Assembly (NCBI GenBank): GCA_028279875.1
Contig: JANQMU010000061.1
Coordinates: 1-64,000 of the forward strand
DNA from: Rhizobiaceae bacterium
GTDB taxonomy: Bacteria > Pseudomonadota > Alphaproteobacteria > Rhizobiales > Rhizobiaceae
DNA length: 64,000 nucleotides
Direction: 5' to 3'
Made by a program: the position numbers and the translations under genes
The notes under the pieces: generated by a model
What the model was told of the DNA's origin: nothing
The model's database searches: none
The model's input: only the letters and a program-made list of their open reading frames with translations
In this document: positions 10,271 through 20,093 of the stretch, piece by piece
Position numbering within the stretch: the first letter of the stretch is position 1
Layout: each line of letters opens with the position of its first letter

Positions 10271-11416
10271 ATGTCCAACATCACCAAAAGTCCCGCACTG
10301 CATGCATGCGCCATGGGTCTCAGCCTGCTGCTCGCCGCAGGCGGCGCACAAGCCGAGACCATTGAATTCAACGCCAGCAACTGGCAGCCGGAGAGCACCG
10401 CGCTGGTGCAAAACGGCTATAAGGAATGGGCCGCTCATCTTGAGGACATCTCCAATGGAACGTTGAAAGCCAAGGTTTTCAACGGGTCGGTCCTGCTGCC
10501 CCCGGCGGCGCATTTGAGTGGCGTGCGGGACGGCATCGCCCAGGTCGCGTTCCACGCCGGGACCTACACGCCGGCCGACATTCCGCTGGACAACATCCTG
10601 GCCCAGCTGGCCTTCAACTATGCGGACAATTTCGTCGCAACCCTGGCGGTCACAGACATCAACATGAACGATGCCGAGCTCCAGGCGCAGTGGGACCGGC
10701 ACAACATCGTGTTCGGCGGCGGTTTTGCAACCATTCCCTATCGCCTGTTCTGCACCACCAAGGTGACGTCGCTGGCGGATCTGGAAGGCAAGAAGCTGCG
10801 CATGCCGGGATCGGTTCATTCCGACTGGGCCAAGAGTGTCGGGGCCGTGCCGGTGAATGTCCCGTCATCGGAAATGTATAGCGGCCTTGAAAAGGGTCAG
10901 TTGGACTGCGCCTCCAACACGATCGAACAGTTGAAAACGAGTTCGCTCTGGGACATCGCCAAATATACGACGATGGTCGAGCTCGGCATTTACTATGCCG
11001 GCTATGAATGGGGCATCAACAAGGACTTCTGGAAAAGCCTCAGCGATGAACAGCGCCGGTGGATGTTCGATGCGTTTTCGCTGGCGATGGCGCGCACCAT
11101 GATGGGCTACGTCAAGGCCGGCGAGGCGGTGCTGGAAGAAGTCGCATCCATGGGTGTCACGGTCTACGAGCCCGAGGCTGACCTGAAAAAATCAATCACC
11201 GACTTCAAGGCAAACGCCACCGCGGCGGCGATCAAGGTCGGCACCGAGAAATTCAAGGTGGCCAATGCCGCGGACCTCGTTGACCGTTTCGAGGCGACGA
11301 TCGCCAAATGGGAAGCCCTGCTTGCCGATGTCGATCGGACCGACGAGGCGGCGGTCGCCGCACTGGTCAAATCGGAGATTTACGACAAGATCGACGTCTC
11401 GACCTACGGCCAATAG
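10271..11416 (+). CDS. TRAP transporter substrate-binding protein (DctP-like)
   Basis: Signal peptide; ETIEFNASNWQPESTAL, DLEGKKLRMPGSVHSDWAKSVGAVPVNVPSSEMYSGLEKGQLDC. Confidence 0.9.
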   Translation: MSNITKSPALHACAMGLSLLLAAGGAQAETIEFNASNWQPESTALVQNGYKEWAAHLEDISNGTLKAKVFNGSVLLPPAAHLSGVRDGIAQVAFHAGTYTPADIPLDNILAQLAFNYADNFVATLAVTDINMNDAELQAQWDRHNIVFGGGFATIPYRLFCTTKVTSLADLEGKKLRMPGSVHSDWAKSVGAVPVNVPSSEMYSGLEKGQLDCASNTIEQLKTSSLWDIAKYTTMVELGIYYAGYEWGINKDFWKSLSDEQRRWMFDAFSLAMARTMMGYVKAGEAVLEEVASMGVTVYEPEADLKKSITDFKANATAAAIKVGTEKFKVANAADLVDRFEATIAKWEALLADVDRTDEAAVAALVKSEIYDKIDVSTYGQ

Positions 11417-11423
11417 CAAAAGC

Positions 11424-11463
11424 GCTCCCGCCCTTTCCGGCCCGTGCCGCAAGGGGCGGGAGC
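11424..11463 (+). other. Intercistronic hairpin between TRAP SBP and small permease
   Basis: Perfect inverted repeat GCTCCCGCCC (11424-11433) / GGGCGGGAGC (11454-11463); no T-tract. Confidence 0.7.
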
Positions 11464-11489
11464 TGCCTTTCGGAACCCGGACCGACACC

Positions 11490-12005
11490 ATGACCAAAGC
11501 AATCCAGGGAGCCTCGAAGCTCCTGTCCTATATCGCGGCGCTGTGCCTGTTCCTGATGATGGTCCAGATCGTTCTCGACGTCGTTCTCAAATATGTGTTC
11601 AACGCGCCCATCGAAGGAAATCTCGAGATCGTGTCGTTCTATTACATGGTCGCGGTGGTTTTTCTGCCGCTCGCCATGGTCGAACTGCGCCATGAACACA
11701 TCAATGTGGACCTCTTCGTCCAGATGGCTCCAAAGGGCGTTCAGCGCTACGTCTACGCCTTCTCGTCGGTTCTGACCGCGGCCTTCTTTGCGCTTCTGTC
11801 CTACCAGACCTTCATCGACGCGGTGAATTCGACCCGCACCGGGGAAGTGATGATGGGGACCAGCCTGGTTTCCATCTGGCCGAGCCGATGGGCGCTGCCG
11901 ATCGGCATGGGACTGATCTGCCTTGCGACGTTGAACCACGCCTGGCGGTCGATCACGCAAAGCGATTTCGATCCGACGCCGCAATCGCCCGAACTGCAGG
12001 CTTGA
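11490..12005 (+). CDS. TRAP transporter small permease (DctQ-like)
   Basis: MTKAIQGASKLLSYIAALCLFLMMVQIVLDVVLKYVFNAPIEGNLEIVSFYYMVAVVFLPLA. Confidence 0.88.
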   Translation: MTKAIQGASKLLSYIAALCLFLMMVQIVLDVVLKYVFNAPIEGNLEIVSFYYMVAVVFLPLAMVELRHEHINVDLFVQMAPKGVQRYVYAFSSVLTAAFFALLSYQTFIDAVNSTRTGEVMMGTSLVSIWPSRWALPIGMGLICLATLNHAWRSITQSDFDPTPQSPELQA

Positions 12006-12024
12006 GGATGGCTGACGGGCACGG

Positions 12025-13335
12025 ATGATGGACAATCTCACGATCGGATTTGCCGCCCTTGGCGGCGGATTGCTGCTGATGGCTGTGCGGGTTCAGATCG
12101 GCGCCGCGCTCGGCATCGTTTCCTTCATCGGAATCGCGGCCATCTTGAACATGAAGGCGGCCTTCGGCATCGTCACGGCGGTTCCGTTCTATTTTGTCGG
12201 CGACTGGAACCTGACGGCCGTTCCGATGTTCCTGCTGATGGGCTACGTCGCCTCATCGGCCGGGTTGACGGCCGGACTGTTCCACGCCATGCGGCTGTTT
12301 CTGTCGCGCCTGCCGGGCGGGCTGGGCGTTGCCAGCGTCGGCGCCTGCGCCCTGTTTGCAGCAGCCTCCGGCTCCAGTGTCGCGACATCTTCGGCGATGG
12401 CCCGCATCGCGACACCGGAAATGCTCAAATATAAATATAACCCGGGCCTTGCCAGCGGTGTCGTCGCGGCATCCGGAACGCTCGGCTCGCTGATCCCGCC
12501 CAGCATCCTGATGGTGCTGTTCGGCTATTTCGCCGAGGTCTCCATTGCCAAGCTGTTTGTGGCCGGCTTCCTGCCGGGCCTGATCTCCGCGCTGCTCTAT
12601 ATGGGCATGATCGTCGGTCGGTCGATTGCCGATCCCAGGCTGGCGCCGGCGCTCGACGAGCATCCGAGCTGGTCGGAAATGCGGGCCGCTCTGAAGGAAA
12701 TCTGGCCGCTTCCGCTGCTGATCGGCGGGGTGCTGGTGGGCATCTTCACCGGCATCTTCACGCCGACGGAAGCCGGCGCCGTCGGTGCGCTGCTGGCCAT
12801 GGTCATCGCCGCCACACGGGGCAAACTGAACCGGGCCGTTCTGCGGACGGCGTTCTTTCAAACGCTCAGCGGAACCTCCGGCATCTTCATGGTGGTGATC
12901 GGCACGGTACTGCTGACCCGCCTGGTCGCCCTTTCCGGCATGGCCGATTTCATGGCCGATACGATGCTGTCTTTGGGAACGAACGATATCCTGCTGATCG
13001 TGATGATTGCCGTAATTTATGTCGTCCTCGGCATGTTCGTCGATTCCATCGGATTGATGCTGCTGACCCTGCCGATCCTGCTGCCGGTCGTGCGCGAGGC
13101 GAATATGGACCTCATCTGGTTCGGCATCATCGTCATCAAGCTGCTGGAGATCGGACTGGTGACCCCGCCGGTCGGCCTGAATGTCTATGTCATCAAGGGC
13201 GCGCTGGGCGAACTGGTGACGCTCCAGCAGATATTCAGGGGAATCTGGTGGTTCATCGTCATGGACATCGTCGCCCTGGCCGTCATCGTCGCCTTTCCGC
13301 AGCTTTCACTCTGGCTGCCGGGTTTCATGCAATAA
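12025..13335 (+). CDS. TRAP transporter large permease (DctM-like)
   Basis: FAAASGSSVATSSAMARIATPEML, SGTLGSLIPPSILMVLFG, TGIFTPTEAGAVGALLA, IGLVTPPVGLNVYVIKG. Confidence 0.95.
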   Translation: MMDNLTIGFAALGGGLLLMAVRVQIGAALGIVSFIGIAAILNMKAAFGIVTAVPFYFVGDWNLTAVPMFLLMGYVASSAGLTAGLFHAMRLFLSRLPGGLGVASVGACALFAAASGSSVATSSAMARIATPEMLKYKYNPGLASGVVAASGTLGSLIPPSILMVLFGYFAEVSIAKLFVAGFLPGLISALLYMGMIVGRSIADPRLAPALDEHPSWSEMRAALKEIWPLPLLIGGVLVGIFTGIFTPTEAGAVGALLAMVIAATRGKLNRAVLRTAFFQTLSGTSGIFMVVIGTVLLTRLVALSGMADFMADTMLSLGTNDILLIVMIAVIYVVLGMFVDSIGLMLLTLPILLPVVREANMDLIWFGIIVIKLLEIGLVTPPVGLNVYVIKGALGELVTLQQIFRGIWWFIVMDIVALAVIVAFPQLSLWLPGFMQ

Positions 13336-13359
13336 AGGCGTTGCAGGGAACCGGAAACG

Positions 13360-14310
13360 TCAAAGAGCTTCCGCCGGTCCGGACACCGTATTGCTCAAAA
13401 CGCCGATCTCGACGATCTCACACTCGATTTCATCGCCCGGCAGGCAGTAGCGCGTGGCTGGCGTCAAGCCCGGCGGGCTTGTCCACGTGCCGCCGAGGTC
13501 CCTGTCCACCGACCAGGCCGTTCCCGCCGGGGTGCCGGTAAGGATCACCATGCCGGGCTTCAAGGTGAAGTTGATCGAAAAGAAATGTACCAGTTCGGCG
13601 CAGGTCCAGATCATCTCCGACGTGCTCGCCTGCTGGCGCAACTCGCCGTTAACGCGGCTGCGCAGCGTCAGTCGCTGAGGGTCGGGAACCTCATCGGCCG
13701 TGATGATCACCGGACCGAGCGGCAGGCTGGTATCGAAGGCCTTGCCACTTCCCAGCTCATACCAGGTCATGCCCTCGGGCGTTCGGCGAACCTGCCGGTC
13801 GCGGGCCGTCACATCATTGGCGACCGTGTAACCGAAAACATGGTCCAGCGCATTGGCCGCCGCAATGTGGCGACCTGCCCGGCCGATGACGACGGCAAGC
13901 TCCGCCTCGCAATCGAGTTTTTGGGTGTGCACGGGATCGCAGATAATGTGATCGCCCGGGCCGATGACGCAGTCTGCGGTCTTGACGAAGAACTCGGGCT
14001 CTCTGCCGCTGAGCGGCGTGTTGGCCTTTTCGGCATTATGGGAACGGTAGTTCGACCCTGAACAAAGGACCGTCGACGGCATCAACGGTGCTTCCAGATC
14101 CACTGAGGAGAGCGGAATTCGCGCCTCCGGCGGCGCTGTTACGGAGAGCCCTTGCGCCGCTTTCAGAGCCGGTGCACCCGCTGCAATAAGGTCGGTCATC
14201 GTGCTGAACATGTCCGGCAGTCCGCCGGCCGCCAGGAGATCGATGACGATCTCACCGGATAAAACGCCTACCCGCTGGGCACCATCACTGGAAAATCTAC
14301 ACAGTCGCAT
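13360..14310 (-). CDS. Fumarylacetoacetate hydrolase family protein
   Basis: VLCSGSNYRSHNAEK, LDCEAELAVVIGRAGRHI, VFGYTVANDVTARD, ILTGTPAGTAW. Confidence 0.88.
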   Translation of the reverse strand: MRLCRFSSDGAQRVGVLSGEIVIDLLAAGGLPDMFSTMTDLIAAGAPALKAAQGLSVTAPPEARIPLSSVDLEAPLMPSTVLCSGSNYRSHNAEKANTPLSGREPEFFVKTADCVIGPGDHIICDPVHTQKLDCEAELAVVIGRAGRHIAAANALDHVFGYTVANDVTARDRQVRRTPEGMTWYELGSGKAFDTSLPLGPVIITADEVPDPQRLTLRSRVNGELRQQASTSEMIWTCAELVHFFSINFTLKPGMVILTGTPAGTAWSVDRDLGGTWTSPPGLTPATRYCLPGDEIECEIVEIGVLSNTVSGPAEAL

Positions 14311-14357
14311 CGGGTTCCCTCAATTTCAGCGCGATGTTGCCGTGAGGGCAGAGAGCC

Positions 14358-15152
14358 TCAGCCGGTGGACGCCCCCGGATCGGTGCCCAGCCCCGATGTC
14401 GCGTCCGACAGCAGCGAGGCGGTCAGCCCGAAATGACGTTCGGTCAATTCGCAGGCCAGATCGACATTGCGCGCCAGGGCCGCGTCGGCAATGGCCTGAT
14501 GCTCGGCGTTAAGATCGCGCTCCCCGAGCTTCCTGTAAACTGACGCCCGCCGGTAGCGTTCACATTGATCATGCAATCCGCCACGCACCCGCAGCAGCCA
14601 TCGCGATCCGCAGGCCGAAACAATGGCCGTGTGGAACGCGCTGTTGGCCTGTTCCCAGGCATCGATCACGCCGTCCTGTGCCTGCAGGAGCGCGGCATCC
14701 TCCTTTTTCATGACATAGCTTGCGGCAACGATGCCGGCTTCCCAGTCTGTTCCACCCTGCGTGATCGACAGCCGCAGCGCCGCCGTCTCAACGGCGATTC
14801 GCGCCCTGTTGAGGTCCTCGAACTCGTTCAGGTCGAGCGGGGCGACGGTAAAACCACGATTGCCCTCGGCCAGGACCAGTTGATCGGCCGCCAGCATCTG
14901 CAGAGCTTCGCGCAGTGGCGTCGGGCCGACATTGTAGATCGTCTTGAGCTTTTCGATACGCAACCGCTCTCCGGGGCGGCGCACACCCCGGATGATGTCC
15001 ACCCGAAGCGCCTTGCAGGCCGCCTGCGCCAGCGTGTTGCCGGCGTCGAGCGTCACATGGGTCGGGGAACAATCCCTGTCGAGCTGCCTGGCTGAATTCT
15101 CGGTCAATGGGTTTCCTCTTATGCGCGAACCAAATCCGCTCGATCCTAGCAC
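14358..15152 (-). CDS. GntR family transcriptional regulator
   Basis: CKALRVDIIRGVRRPGERLRIEKLKTIYNVGPTPLREALQMLAADQLVLAEGNRGFTVAPL; start uncertain (GTG 15152 or TTG 15107, the latter preceded by AGAGGAAA). Confidence 0.85.
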   Translation of the reverse strand: MLGSSGFGSRIRGNPLTENSARQLDRDCSPTHVTLDAGNTLAQAACKALRVDIIRGVRRPGERLRIEKLKTIYNVGPTPLREALQMLAADQLVLAEGNRGFTVAPLDLNEFEDLNRARIAVETAALRLSITQGGTDWEAGIVAASYVMKKEDAALLQAQDGVIDAWEQANSAFHTAIVSACGSRWLLRVRGGLHDQCERYRRASVYRKLGERDLNAEHQAIADAALARNVDLACELTERHFGLTASLLSDATSGLGTDPGASTG

Positions 15153-15166
15153 AGTTTTTCAAACTG
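15152..15166. promoter_or_regulatory. Candidate operator palindrome between divergent GntR regulator and FAH hydrolase genes
   Basis: CAGTTT-TTC-AAACTG perfect 6+3+6 inverted repeat. Confidence 0.45.
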
Positions 15167-15220
15167 CATTTGACAGGGCAGTTTCTATATGTATTCTATT
15201 TTTATCGAGAAAAATAAATA

Positions 15221-16111
15221 ATGTCGAGAGAAATGAAATTCGTCACGTTCGAGTTGGCCGGAAAGACAGCGGCGGGATATGTGGATGGCGAACAGATTGT
15301 CGTCTGTGATACGGGGCCGGATGCCGGCTTCGCCGTGCGGGCCCTCATCGAAGCCGGCACTGAGGGTATCAAAGCCTGGTCGGACGCCGGGTCTGCCGGC
15401 GCGCGCCGCGTTGCGCTGGAGGATGTCAGGCTGCTGGCGCCGATTCCGGAGCCGCGGCGCGATATCTTCTGCGTCGGCAAGAATTATCACGCCCATGCGG
15501 CGGAGTTTCATTCCAGCGGCTTTGACTCCGGTGCACGGGAAGAAGTGCCGAGCGCGCCCGTCATCTTCACCAAGGCGACCACCAGCGTGGTCGGCCCCGA
15601 TGCGGTTGTCATGGGGTCCTACGACCCGACCGGCACCGTCGACTATGAAGGCGAACTGGCGGCCGTCATCGGCAAAAGAGCATTCCGGGTCGGCAAGGAC
15701 ACCGCCCTCGATCATGTTTTCGGCTATGTCATCGTCAACGATGTCACATCCCGCGAACTGCAGCGGCATCATAATCAGTGGGTCATCGGCAAGGGCATCG
15801 ACACGTTTTGTCCGATGGGGCCATGGATCGCCACAGCCGACGAGATCGGCGACCTTGCGACGCTGGAATTGACGACACGGATCAATGGCGAGGTCCGGCA
15901 GAAGGCTTCGGTTTCGGACCTGATTTTCGACATTCCGACGCTGATTGAAACCATGTCGCGCACGATGACGCTCCTGCCGGGCGATATCATCGCAACCGGT
16001 ACACCCGTGGGGGTCGGGATCGGCTTCAAACCCCCGAAATATCTTGTCAAGGGAGACCGGATGAGCGTCAGCATCACCGGCCTCGGAGAGCTGAACAACA
16101 CAATCGGCTGA
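15221..16111 (+). CDS. Fumarylacetoacetate hydrolase family protein
   Basis: IFCVGKNYHAHAAEF, VDYEGELAAVIGKRAF, GYVIVNDVTSRELQ, IATGTPVGVGIGFKPP. Confidence 0.92.
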   Translation: MSREMKFVTFELAGKTAAGYVDGEQIVVCDTGPDAGFAVRALIEAGTEGIKAWSDAGSAGARRVALEDVRLLAPIPEPRRDIFCVGKNYHAHAAEFHSSGFDSGAREEVPSAPVIFTKATTSVVGPDAVVMGSYDPTGTVDYEGELAAVIGKRAFRVGKDTALDHVFGYVIVNDVTSRELQRHHNQWVIGKGIDTFCPMGPWIATADEIGDLATLELTTRINGEVRQKASVSDLIFDIPTLIETMSRTMTLLPGDIIATGTPVGVGIGFKPPKYLVKGDRMSVSITGLGELNNTIG

Positions 16112-16176
16112 TGAAATCACGGGCGGATTTTGTCAACACACCGACGTACTCGCCCGACCACCTCAGGGAGGAAAAA

Positions 16177-17259
16177 ATGATGAGAACACTTTCATTCGCA
16201 ACGGCCGCCGCCGCGTTCATGAGTCTGGCAATGGCCCCGGCAATCGCGCAGGACGATTATTTCGCCGGCAAGACCATCGATGTGATCGTGCCGTTCGGAC
16301 CCGGCGGCGCGACCTTCGTCTCGGCCAAGTTTCTGGAGCCATTTTTTGAAAAGCACCTGCCGGGCAATCCCGAGATCAATGTCATCGATCGGCCCGGCGG
16401 TGGCTCGCTGCTCGGCGCAAACTGGTTCGAACAGAATGCCAAATCCGACGGCACGACGATCCTGTTCACCACCTCGTCGACAGCCAACCCATTTGTGCTG
16501 GGTCAAAAGGGTGTCGAATACAAGCTGGCCGACTACCGGGTCGCCTACAGCCATCCCTTCAGCGCCGTGGCCTATGTCTCCCCGTCAACGGGTGTGAAAG
16601 ACGCCGCCGATATCAGGAATTCAAAAACACCCCTGGTCTATGGCGGCATTGCCGCGGCCGCCTCCGACCTACCCGGACTGTTGTCCTTCGAAGTGCTGGA
16701 TCTCGATGTTAAGGCGGTGCTCGGCTTCAATGGCCGCGGTCCGGTTCGCCTTGCCTTCGAACAGGGCGAGGTCAATTTCGACTACCAGTTCACGCCGGTC
16801 TATCTGACCCAGGTCGTGCCGTCAGTGGCGGACGGGACTGCCGTGCCGCTGTGGACCGGCGGCAGCACGGATGCCGATGGCAAGCTGACCCAGCGCGATC
16901 CGATCGCGCCGGAACTGCCATCGGTCTTCGAGGTCTATGAGGAACTGAACGGCTCCGCACCGTCAGGCATCGAGTGGGAAGCCTTCCAGGGCATTGCCTC
17001 GGTCACCTATGCCTATGGTCTGACCGGTTACATGAAGCCCGACACGCCGCAGGAGGTCCTGGACATCTTCGCCGAGGCGGTGGCTGCCATCAATGCCGAT
17101 CCTGAATTCCAGGCCGAAAGCGAGAAGGTCACCAATGGCGCGCGACTGAATGCCGGGCCGGCGACGGAAGCCGCGATCAAGGCGGCGCTGTCGCCCTCCG
17201 AAGAGGTGAAGACCTATCTGCGGACCCTGCTCAGCGACAAATACGGCGTCCAGTTCTGA
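16177..17259 (+). CDS. Tripartite tricarboxylate transporter substrate-binding protein (TctC-like)
   Basis: Signal peptide; FAGKTIDVIVPFGPGGATFVSAKFLEPFFEKHLPGNPEINVIDRPGGGSLLGANWF. Confidence 0.85.
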   Translation: MMRTLSFATAAAAFMSLAMAPAIAQDDYFAGKTIDVIVPFGPGGATFVSAKFLEPFFEKHLPGNPEINVIDRPGGGSLLGANWFEQNAKSDGTTILFTTSSTANPFVLGQKGVEYKLADYRVAYSHPFSAVAYVSPSTGVKDAADIRNSKTPLVYGGIAAAASDLPGLLSFEVLDLDVKAVLGFNGRGPVRLAFEQGEVNFDYQFTPVYLTQVVPSVADGTAVPLWTGGSTDADGKLTQRDPIAPELPSVFEVYEELNGSAPSGIEWEAFQGIASVTYAYGLTGYMKPDTPQEVLDIFAEAVAAINADPEFQAESEKVTNGARLNAGPATEAAIKAALSPSEEVKTYLRTLLSDKYGVQF

Positions 17260-17276
17260 CGCACACGCTGCACCGA

Positions 17277-17300
17277 CCCGGCCATCTGTGCCGGGCCGGG
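17277..17300 (+). other. Intercistronic hairpin after TctC-like SBP
   Basis: CCCGGCC (17277-17283) / GGCCGGG (17294-17300). Confidence 0.5.
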
Positions 17301-17371
17301 AGCACGTTTCCGCCACAGTCGCGTTGCGGCCGGACAACGTGTAGTCTGACGGTGTGTAAAAGGTCGCGATC

Positions 17372-19309
17372 ATGTTCGAACACGCGTTCTCTGCCCTGGA
17401 TTCCCTTTTCGATCCGATCCGGCTCCTGGCGCTGTTCGGCGGAATGCTCGTCGGCATGGTGTTCGGCATGTTGCCGGGCCTGGGCGGTGTCGCGGCCGTG
17501 TCGATCCTGCTGCCCTTCATCTATTATCTGGATGATTTCTCGGGCCTGGCGATGCTGCTGGGTGCGGTGGCCGTCGTCTACACTTCCGATACGATCACAT
17601 CGGTTCTGCTCGGCGCGCCGGGCTCTCCGGCCTCCGCACCGACCGCCATTGAGGGGCATGCCCTGGCCAAACAGGGTCAGGCCGCCCGCGCGCTGGGCGT
17701 CGGTTTCCTGGCCTCTATGATCGGCGGCCTGACGGGTGCGGCGATCCTCTTTCTTGCCATACCGGTTGCCGGACCGATCGTGCTCATGCTGGGCACGCCG
17801 GAATTGTTCATGTTCGCGCTTGTCGGCCTGATCTTCGCCAGTTCGATGATCGGCAAGGATCTGGCGAAAGGGCTCGCCTCAGCCTGCCTCGGCCTGTTTC
17901 TCGGCGTCGTCGGGCCGGCATCGGCCGCAGCCGATTTTCGCTTCACCTTCGACCAGGTCTACCTGCTGGACGGGTTGTCCCTGACCATTGTGGCGCTCGG
18001 ACTGTTCGGTGTCGCCGAGGCGATTTCGATGCTGGCGGCCGGCGGCGGCATTTCCCATATTCCGGTCGCGGTCACCCATTGGAGCGAGGGTTTCCGGGAT
18101 TTCTGGAAGAACAAGTGGCTGGTCTTCCGGGCGTCGATCATCGGGGTTTTCGGCGGGTTTGTGCCGGCCGTCGGCGCATCCGCCTCGACTTGGGTCGCCT
18201 ATGGCCACGCGATCCGCTCCACGAGGGACAAGAAGCGCTTCGGCAAGGGCGAAATCCGCGGCATTGCGGCTTCCGAGGGCGCCAACAACGCGACGGTCAT
18301 TGCCGATCTGGTGCCGACGGTCCTTTTCAGCGTGCCGGGCGGTCCCGCGGCGGCGATCTTCCTCGGGGCGCTGTTTACCTTCGGCTACTATCCCGGCCCG
18401 AGAATGATCAACCAGAACCCCGATCTGATGTTCCTGATCGTGTGGAGCGTCGCCCTCGCCTCGGTGGTCGGTGCCGCCCTTTGTTTCGCTGTGACACCGG
18501 CCCTCGCCCGGCTGACGCGCATCCCCTTTGCCATCATCGCCGCGCCGCTGATCCTGATCATGGTCATCGGCGCCTATCAGGCGACCAGCACGATGGGCGA
18601 TATCTTCATGCTGTTCGCGCTCGGTGCCCTGGGCTGGATGATGAAACATGCCGAATGGCCGCGCGCGCCGGCGCTGGTCGGCTTCGTGCTGGCGACACCG
18701 ATGGAGCAGTATTTCTGGCTCGCGAACCAGCTCCATGGCTGGTCATGGCTGCTGCGCCCCGGCGTGCTCATCATTGCGTCGTTCATCATCGTTCCGGTGC
18801 TGCTCAATATCTGGCGGAGGTGGCGCACGGGCGGCAAACCGCAACGCGATGCCGCCGCGGAGGCGCTCGACCTGCCGGATACAACCGACAACAAGACCGT
18901 GTCGCTGATCCTCGCGGCACTCGTCTGCGTCGCCTTTGCCTATGCGATATGGGAGATGACGGGCTTCAACCCCTCCTCGCGGCTGATGCCGTCCCTGGCT
19001 CTCCTGCCCGGCCTGCCGCTGGCGCTCTGGCTGCTCGTTCGCGCGGTACGCAACTATACACCGTCGGCCGACCCCGCTTTCAAGGAACCGATGATCCTGG
19101 CCGTGTTGATCGCCTATGCCGTCGCCCTCTGGGCGGTCGGCTTCACTGTCTCCACCATTGCCCTGCTCGGCTGGATGCTCTTTTTCCGCGCCAAAATGCG
19201 ACCGGTCGCGGGTGCGGTCTATGGCGTGATCGTCTTCGGCCTGGCGTGGCTGCTCTTCGACGTCCTGCGGGGCGATGCGCCGACGGGCGCACTGACCGGC
19301 ATCAGTTAA
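17372..19309 (+). CDS. Tripartite tricarboxylate transporter permease, TctA with C-terminal TctB-like extension
   Basis: GMVFGMLPGLGGVAAVSILLPF, GAPGSPASAPTAIEGHALAKQGQAARALG, EGANNATVIADLVPTVLFSVPGGPAAAIFLGAL; 645 aa with extra TM helices after about aa 500. Confidence 0.9.
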   Translation: MFEHAFSALDSLFDPIRLLALFGGMLVGMVFGMLPGLGGVAAVSILLPFIYYLDDFSGLAMLLGAVAVVYTSDTITSVLLGAPGSPASAPTAIEGHALAKQGQAARALGVGFLASMIGGLTGAAILFLAIPVAGPIVLMLGTPELFMFALVGLIFASSMIGKDLAKGLASACLGLFLGVVGPASAAADFRFTFDQVYLLDGLSLTIVALGLFGVAEAISMLAAGGGISHIPVAVTHWSEGFRDFWKNKWLVFRASIIGVFGGFVPAVGASASTWVAYGHAIRSTRDKKRFGKGEIRGIAASEGANNATVIADLVPTVLFSVPGGPAAAIFLGALFTFGYYPGPRMINQNPDLMFLIVWSVALASVVGAALCFAVTPALARLTRIPFAIIAAPLILIMVIGAYQATSTMGDIFMLFALGALGWMMKHAEWPRAPALVGFVLATPMEQYFWLANQLHGWSWLLRPGVLIIASFIIVPVLLNIWRRWRTGGKPQRDAAAEALDLPDTTDNKTVSLILAALVCVAFAYAIWEMTGFNPSSRLMPSLALLPGLPLALWLLVRAVRNYTPSADPAFKEPMILAVLIAYAVALWAVGFTVSTIALLGWMLFFRAKMRPVAGAVYGVIVFGLAWLLFDVLRGDAPTGALTGIS

Positions 19310-19323
19310 AAAAGGAAAACCGC

Positions 19324-19842
19324 ATGATCGACAGCGATATCATCGAACCCAGCATCGACCCGGCCACCAAGAAGATCGGCATCCGCCATGTCAAGGCGAC
19401 CAATGCGGCCGGCACGCGCACGAAGATCCAGGTGCGCGATTTCGATCCGGTCTATACCGACGAGCCGGCATCGCTGGGCGGTACGAATTCAGCGCCCAGC
19501 CCGCTGGAAACGGTGCTGGTGGCGCTGGTCGGCTGCGACGGCGTCATCATCAACGGCGTCGCCTCGGCGATCGGGTTTTCCTATACCGGTGTCGATTTTG
19601 CCTGCGAGAGCCAGATCGATGTGCGCGGCCCCAAGGGCGTTCCGGGCATCCGCCCCTATTTCGAGACGGCCAAGCTGGATATCACCGTCTATACCGACGA
19701 GAGCGAAGCGCGGTTTCAGCAATTGCGGAAGAACGTCGAGTTTCGCTGCCCGGTCATGAACCTGCTTCATGCCGCCAATGTCGAGATGGAAGTCAACTGG
19801 ATCGCTCGCCCGGCCGGGGAATATGCCGGGACGGTAGACTGA
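19324..19842 (+). CDS. OsmC family protein
   Basis: TNSAPSPLETVLVALVGCDGVIINGVASAIG; ...RQLRKNVEFRCPVMNLLHAANVEMEVNW: OsmC fold with two conserved Cys. Confidence 0.82.
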   Translation: MIDSDIIEPSIDPATKKIGIRHVKATNAAGTRTKIQVRDFDPVYTDEPASLGGTNSAPSPLETVLVALVGCDGVIINGVASAIGFSYTGVDFACESQIDVRGPKGVPGIRPYFETAKLDITVYTDESEARFQQLRKNVEFRCPVMNLLHAANVEMEVNWIARPAGEYAGTVD

Positions 19843-20093
19843 GAAATATCCTGCGCCAGGAGCCCGACCCGCCGAATTGACGCCGGTCAAATCGCTTTCC
19901 CGTCATCGAATGCAGACTGCATCTGTTCACGAGGCAATGTGTGAACCCCAACCCGGCGTGCCCTCGCGCCGGTTTCGCATGGGCAGTCAAACGATCCGCA
20001 CCCTGAAACGGGTCGCGAACAGGCAGTGGAAAAACCCTGACAAAAGGACTACTCATGCGCAAAACTGAAATGTGACGACGGAAAGACCACCCC

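Noticed and set aside
18079-19842. 587-aa plus-strand ORF overlapping tctA and osmC
   Set aside because: Out-of-frame R/P/G-rich translation across two well-supported genes.
19910-19922. ATGCAG-A-CTGCAT palindrome upstream of the RND operon
   Set aside because: Could be an operator, but no adjacent regulator or second copy; too weak to call.
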